Below, piece by piece: positions 59,909-64,000 of a stretch of DNA of 64,000 bases (the stretch's first letter is position 1; each line of letters begins with the position of its first letter). A model generated the notes under the pieces. That model saw nothing but the letters and a program-made list of their open reading frames with translations, did no database searches and was not told the origin of the DNA. Made by a program: the position numbers and the translations under genes. Source of the DNA: Deinococcus metalli (lineage in GTDB: Bacteria; Deinococcota; Deinococci; Deinococcales; Deinococcaceae); NCBI RefSeq assembly GCF_014201805.1, contig NZ_JACHFK010000018.1, positions 1 to 64,000 on the forward strand, given 5' to 3'.

Positions 59909-60259
59909 TCAGTGGCCGGCGTTCGTGGGCAGGCCCGCGGCGCGCCACGCGCTGATGCCGCCGCTGAGGTTGCGGGCGTCCAGTCCGGCGTCCGTGAGGA
60001 GGCGGGTCGCCTGGGCGCTGCGCATGCCGCTGGCGCACTGACAGACGACGGTCTTGCCGTTCGGGAGCGTCGCGATCCGGTCTGGCAGCTCGTCGAGGGG
60101 AATGTTCACACTGCCGGGGATCGACAGGCGCCGGCGTTCGGCAAGGCTGCGGACGTCCAGCAGCAGTGCGCCGGACTCAATGAGGGACTTGGCTTCCTGC
60201 GGGCTCAGCGATGGCAGGTCCTGGAGGCCGCTGATGAGCTTCTTGAAGAAGGTGATCAT
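59909..60259 (-). CDS. Single-domain rhodanese with CxC active-site loop
   Basis: A 116-residue rhodanese: DVRSLAERRRLSIPGSVNIPLDEL and the active-site loop VCQCASGMRSAQAT, where the second Cys is catalytic. ATG with GGGAG upstream. It is 18 bp after the MBL-rhodanese gene and probably co-transcribed. Confidence 0.88.
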   Translation of the reverse strand: MITFFKKLISGLQDLPSLSPQEAKSLIESGALLLDVRSLAERRRLSIPGSVNIPLDELPDRIATLPNGKTVVCQCASGMRSAQATRLLTDAGLDARNLSGGISAWRAAGLPTNAGH

Positions 60260-60277
60260 GGTGCACTCTCCCTCGAC

Positions 60278-61672
<1,395 letters not shown>

Positions 61673-61692
61673 GGGCCCTCCTGGGGGTGACT

Positions 61693-61741
61693 TGAAGTTA
61701 AATCCCCCCGGGGTATACTGTCAAATACCCCAGGGGGGTAA
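61693..61741. promoter_or_regulatory. Divergent promoters with two CstR/CsoR-type operators
   Basis: Operators are ATCCCCCCGGGGTAT (61702-61716) and ATACCCCAGGGGGGTA (61725-61740). Minus-strand promoter: TTGACA (61725-61720), 17 bp, TTAACT (61702-61697). Plus-strand promoter: TTGAAG (61693-61698), 17 bp, TACTGT (61716-61721). Each operator overlaps an essential element of one or both promoters, so one repressor would control both directions. Confidence 0.72.
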
Positions 61742-61777
61742 TCGGAATGACTGATGGGTTCTATAAGGAGCGCCGAT

Positions 61778-62152
61778 ATGAAGACCAGTGCACCACTGCT
61801 GCTGATCGCTACGTTGCTGGCTGGCTGCGCTCCACAGGCCATCACGGGCTACACCACCGTGACCGTGCGGGAACTCAAAACCGCCTATGACGCCGGGGCC
61901 TACGTGCTGGATGTCCGCACGCCCGCCGAGTACGCCGAAGGACATCTGGCGCGGGCCGTCAACCTGCCGCTGGATCAGGTACAAGCCCGCGCTGGCGAGG
62001 TGCCCGCTGACCGCCCGGTGTACGTCATCTGCCGCAGCGGCAACCGCAGTGCCCAGGCCAGCGCCATCCTCACGATGGCCGGCAAGGACGTGCGCAACGT
62101 CGGCGGCGGCATGAACGACTGGATCGCGGCCGGCTATCCCGTCACGAGATGA
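61778..62152 (+). CDS. Lipoprotein rhodanese
   Basis: A 124-residue protein beginning with a lipoprotein signal peptide (lipobox LLAGC, residues 12-16) followed by a rhodanese domain: DVRTPAEYAEGHLARAVNLPL and active-site ICRSGNRSAQAS. It should be anchored outside the cytoplasmic membrane and trade sulfane sulfur there. AAGGAG upstream. It starts a rightward run with the thioredoxin-like protein and the repressor. Confidence 0.87.
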   Translation: MKTSAPLLLIATLLAGCAPQAITGYTTVTVRELKTAYDAGAYVLDVRTPAEYAEGHLARAVNLPLDQVQARAGEVPADRPVYVICRSGNRSAQASAILTMAGKDVRNVGGGMNDWIAAGYPVTR

Positions 62153-62159
62153 CGCGGTC

Positions 62160-62951
62160 GTGATCACCCATCTGGACGGTATCGTTCTGGGGCCGCTGAA
62201 CCTGAGCTGGAGCAGCCTGACACTCGCGCTGGGACTGTTGACCTGGTTCGGCGTGGCGCGCTTCCCGGGTGCGCAGCGCGCGGCGCTGGTGACACTGGTG
62301 GTCGCCCGCCTGTGGGCGGCGCTGCCCGGCCTGGATGACGCGCGCCCACTGGCCGAGCACCTGCTGGACATCGTGGACGTCCGCCGGGGCAGCTGGGCGT
62401 GGGCTCCGGGGCTGGGGGCCGGGCTGGTGACCCTGTGGTTCATCCAGCGGCGTCCCACGGCGGGGGTGATCCGCGCCGTCGCCCTGACCGTGCTGGCCGC
62501 CACCGTTCCCCTGGTGCTGCGCCCGGTTCCCGCTGCCACAGCTGCCACGCTGCCCTCTACCGCCCTGCCCCTGCTGGCTGCCGGGGCCGCCCTGACCCCG
62601 CCCCCCCTTCAGGCCCTGCCGCGACCCGGCGTGGTGAACTTCTGGGCCACCTGGTGCCCGCCCTGCCGGGCAGAATTGCCGTTGCTGGCCAGCGCCATGG
62701 CCCAGGGGGAACCCATTGCGCTGGTGAATGTGGGGGAATCTGGGGCGGACGTGCAGGCATTCTTGCGTGACCACCGTCTGGATGTGGACAGCTGGCTGGG
62801 TGGCGAACGTTTTAGTGTTCCGCTACAGGTCAGCGGTTTTCCAACCACGCTGGCCGTGAACGCAGCTGGCCGGATCGTCGCCCGTCACCTCGGCCCGTTG
62901 AGCGGCGCGCAACTCCAGTCTCTGCTGGCCCTGGCCAAGGGTGCTCCATGA
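62160..62951 (+). CDS. Membrane-anchored TlpA-like thioredoxin
   Basis: A 263-residue protein. The first 130 residues form about four hydrophobic segments; the C-terminal thioredoxin fold has WATWCPPCRAEL with CPPC at 166-169, and the cis-proline loop GFPTT. TlpA/ResA-type proteins reduce disulfides outside the membrane. It starts 8 bp after the lipoprotein rhodanese and overlaps cstR by 4 bp. It may reduce per- or polysulfidated proteins. Confidence 0.83.
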   Translation: MITHLDGIVLGPLNLSWSSLTLALGLLTWFGVARFPGAQRAALVTLVVARLWAALPGLDDARPLAEHLLDIVDVRRGSWAWAPGLGAGLVTLWFIQRRPTAGVIRAVALTVLAATVPLVLRPVPAATAATLPSTALPLLAAGAALTPPPLQALPRPGVVNFWATWCPPCRAELPLLASAMAQGEPIALVNVGESGADVQAFLRDHRLDVDSWLGGERFSVPLQVSGFPTTLAVNAAGRIVARHLGPLSGAQLQSLLALAKGAP

Positions 62952-63217
62952 CCGGCGGGCAGCCAGACGCCGCCTCTGATCAGCTGCTCCTCAACCGGCT
63001 GCGGCGCATTGAGGGGCAGGTGCGTGGCCTGCAGCGCATGGTTGAGGAAGGCCGCGACTGCCACGAGATCCTGACCCTGATCTCCGGTATCCGCAGCGCC
63101 CTGGACGCCTCCGGCAGCGCGATCCTGGAACAGTACGCCTCAGGCTGTCGCCCCGGCTCGGGCGACGCCATCACGCCCCAGGACGTGGTGCGTGCACTGC
63201 GACTGCTCCGGCGATGA
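62948..63217 (+). CDS. cstR: CstR-like persulfide-sensing repressor
   Basis: An 89-residue CsoR/DUF156 protein. C38 and C67 are at the CsoR cysteine positions, but the ligand His position is Y63, so a copper site cannot form in the usual way. This Cys-x-Cys set without His is that of CstR, which senses per/polysulfides by making a di-, tri- or tetrasulfide bridge. It lies 3' to the rhodanese and thioredoxin genes and should bind the two operators at 61.7 kb. Compare the C-H-H CsoR at 49.9 kb. Confidence 0.85.
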   Translation: MTGGQPDAASDQLLLNRLRRIEGQVRGLQRMVEEGRDCHEILTLISGIRSALDASGSAILEQYASGCRPGSGDAITPQDVVRALRLLRR

Positions 63218-63251
63218 CACCGGCGTGCCCGATCACGCTTTATCCTGAGCT

Positions 63252-63719
63252 GTGACCTCCCAATCCACCGGCTCCTTATCTGTTGAGGCCACCCAGTGCC
63301 CCGTGTCCGGAACCCGGGGCAGGGCAGTCAAGACCGTCACCCTCAAGGCGCTGCTGACCCCAGGAGCGCTGGCCCACCTGGACGCCGGGGCCGCCTTCCA
63401 GTTCTGCGCCGACCCTGCGTGTGAGGTGGTCTATTTCAGCGCGCAGCAGACCTACGCCACGACTGATCTGAAGGGGCCGGTGTTCCAGAAAGCGCCGGAG
63501 AGCGTCGTGCCGGTGTGCTACTGCTTCGGTCACACCCGCGCCGAGGTTCGGCATGCTGCCGAGACGGGCTCCGGGGAGACGCTGCTGGAGACCATCACCG
63601 GACACATCCAGGCTGGACGTTGCGGCTGCGAGGTGAACAACCCTCAGGGCTCCTGCTGCCTGGGCAACGTGCGGGCGGTCTTGAGGTCAGCATCACACCT
63701 GGCCTCTCCTGCACCCTGA
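63252..63719 (+). CDS. CopZ-N-type iron-sulfur/zinc protein (BFD-like)
   Basis: A 155-residue protein. It has [11 protein letters not shown], a CxxxxC pair in [14 protein letters not shown], then a BFD-like cluster segment [12 protein letters not shown]...[20 protein letters not shown] with nine or so cysteines overall. This matches the N-terminal domain of archaeal CopZ, which carries a zinc and a [2Fe-2S] centre and may reduce Cu(II). Here the heavy-metal C-terminal domain is absent. GTG start. It follows cstR, so a sulfur or redox role is as likely as a copper role. Confidence 0.78.
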   Translation: MTSQSTGSLSVEATQCPVSGTRGRAVKTVTLKALLTPGALAHLDAGAAFQFCADPACEVVYFSAQQTYATTDLKGPVFQKAPESVVPVCYCFGHTRAEVRHAAETGSGETLLETITGHIQAGRCGCEVNNPQGSCCLGNVRAVLRSASHLASPAP

Positions 63720-63722
63720 ATC

Positions 63723-63752
63723 CAGCCTGGGTGCAGGGCAGCACCCAGGCTG
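63723..63752 (+). terminator. Hairpin after the CopZ-N-like gene
   Basis: CAGCCTGGGTGC pairs perfectly with GCACCCAGGCTG (12 bp, 6-nt loop AGGGCA), starting 3 bp after the stop codon. No T-run. Probably a terminator or end-protecting hairpin. Confidence 0.6.
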
Positions 63753-63967
63753 CGGGCTGACTCCCATTGAGCTGCCACCGGTCATCACTGACACTGGACG
63801 TCCAAGGACGTCCAACGTTCGCTTCAGCAGCGGGCAGATTCACCTCCCAGCCGGAGCGGTGCATCCAGACGGATCTCTGCGCGCATACGTGAGATATGCC
63901 TGTCCTCCCCGCCGCCTTCCCTGGGTGTCATGCCCCGGAATGGCGGCCGGTGCGGCAGACTGCAGTC

Positions 63968-64000
63968 ATGCCCGTCACCCTGCCGCCCGGCCTGGAGTAC
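63968..64000 (+). CDS. Possible start of the next gene (partial)
   Basis: An ATG opens MPVTLPPGLEY up to the window edge. No ribosome site is strong and nothing can be assigned from 11 residues. Confidence 0.3.
   Translation, partial: MPVTLPPGLEY

Overview
The window is GC-rich, gene-dense DNA that looks like part of a plasmid or megaplasmid from a Deinococcus-type bacterium. The basis is: an iteron array next to a RepA/RPA-type initiator with a ParA partner; many start codons 6-8 nt downstream of a TAnnnT element, as in the leaderless transcripts common in Deinococcus; and a CsoR repressor whose metal ligands are C-H-H, as in Thermus, rather than C-H-C. No rRNA, tRNA or CRISPR array was seen. 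The genus is inferred, not proven.

Layout. 1-6.2 kb: the end of a TolB-like protein; a fluoride block read leftwards (fluoride riboswitch, crcB, two DUF190 genes, a PAP2 phosphatase broken by an in-frame TAG, fetA, fetB); a PIG-L deacetylase and a NodB-type deacetylase. 6.3-13.9 kb: sulfite and sulfide oxidation (TDT-type exporter, molybdenum sulfite dehydrogenase, cytochrome c, a LuxR-type regulator, two LysR regulators, sulfide:quinone oxidoreductase). 14.6-17.8 kb: the replication and partition core (seven 17-bp iterons, RepA, ATACTG repeats, ParA and a ribbon-helix-helix partner). 17.9-23.1 kb: a PIN / XRE-ImmA protease pair, two very small genes, a junction of two truncated genes (MmeI-like methyltransferase and SRAP), an aldo/keto reductase and a frameshifted RNase H-like gene.

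23.1-38.5 kb is the accessory region with most unknowns. It holds several unrecognised proteins, an SF2-type helicase, a 29-bp-period repeat array, and a tightly overlapped three-gene operon. That operon encodes a TnpB-like RuvC nuclease, a PrimPol primase, and a protein resembling only the N-terminal half of TnpB. A tyrosine recombinase and a KfrA-type coiled-coil DNA-binding protein follow. I regard the helicase-TnpB-PrimPol block as the best candidate for an undescribed system. At 38.6-42.3 kb there is a lone 1212-residue protein ending in a PD-(D/E)xK nuclease motif.

43.5-55.6 kb is a copper region: DUF305 protein, OmpR/histidine-kinase pair, CopA, CopZ, CsoR, a second P-type ATPase with a His-rich N-terminus and an unusual CPD motif, and a tyrosinase fused to a von Willebrand A domain. 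55.8-63.7 kb is a persulfide and sulfur-transport region: MFS transporter, universal stress protein, two YeeE/YedE subunits, TauE exporter, four rhodanese-containing proteins including an MBL-rhodanese CstB-like enzyme, a membrane thioredoxin, a CstR-like repressor and a CopZ-N-type iron-sulfur protein. The copper and persulfide regions share one promoter plan: a CsoR/CstR-type C-tract/G-tract operator in or beside a 17-bp -35/-10 spacer.
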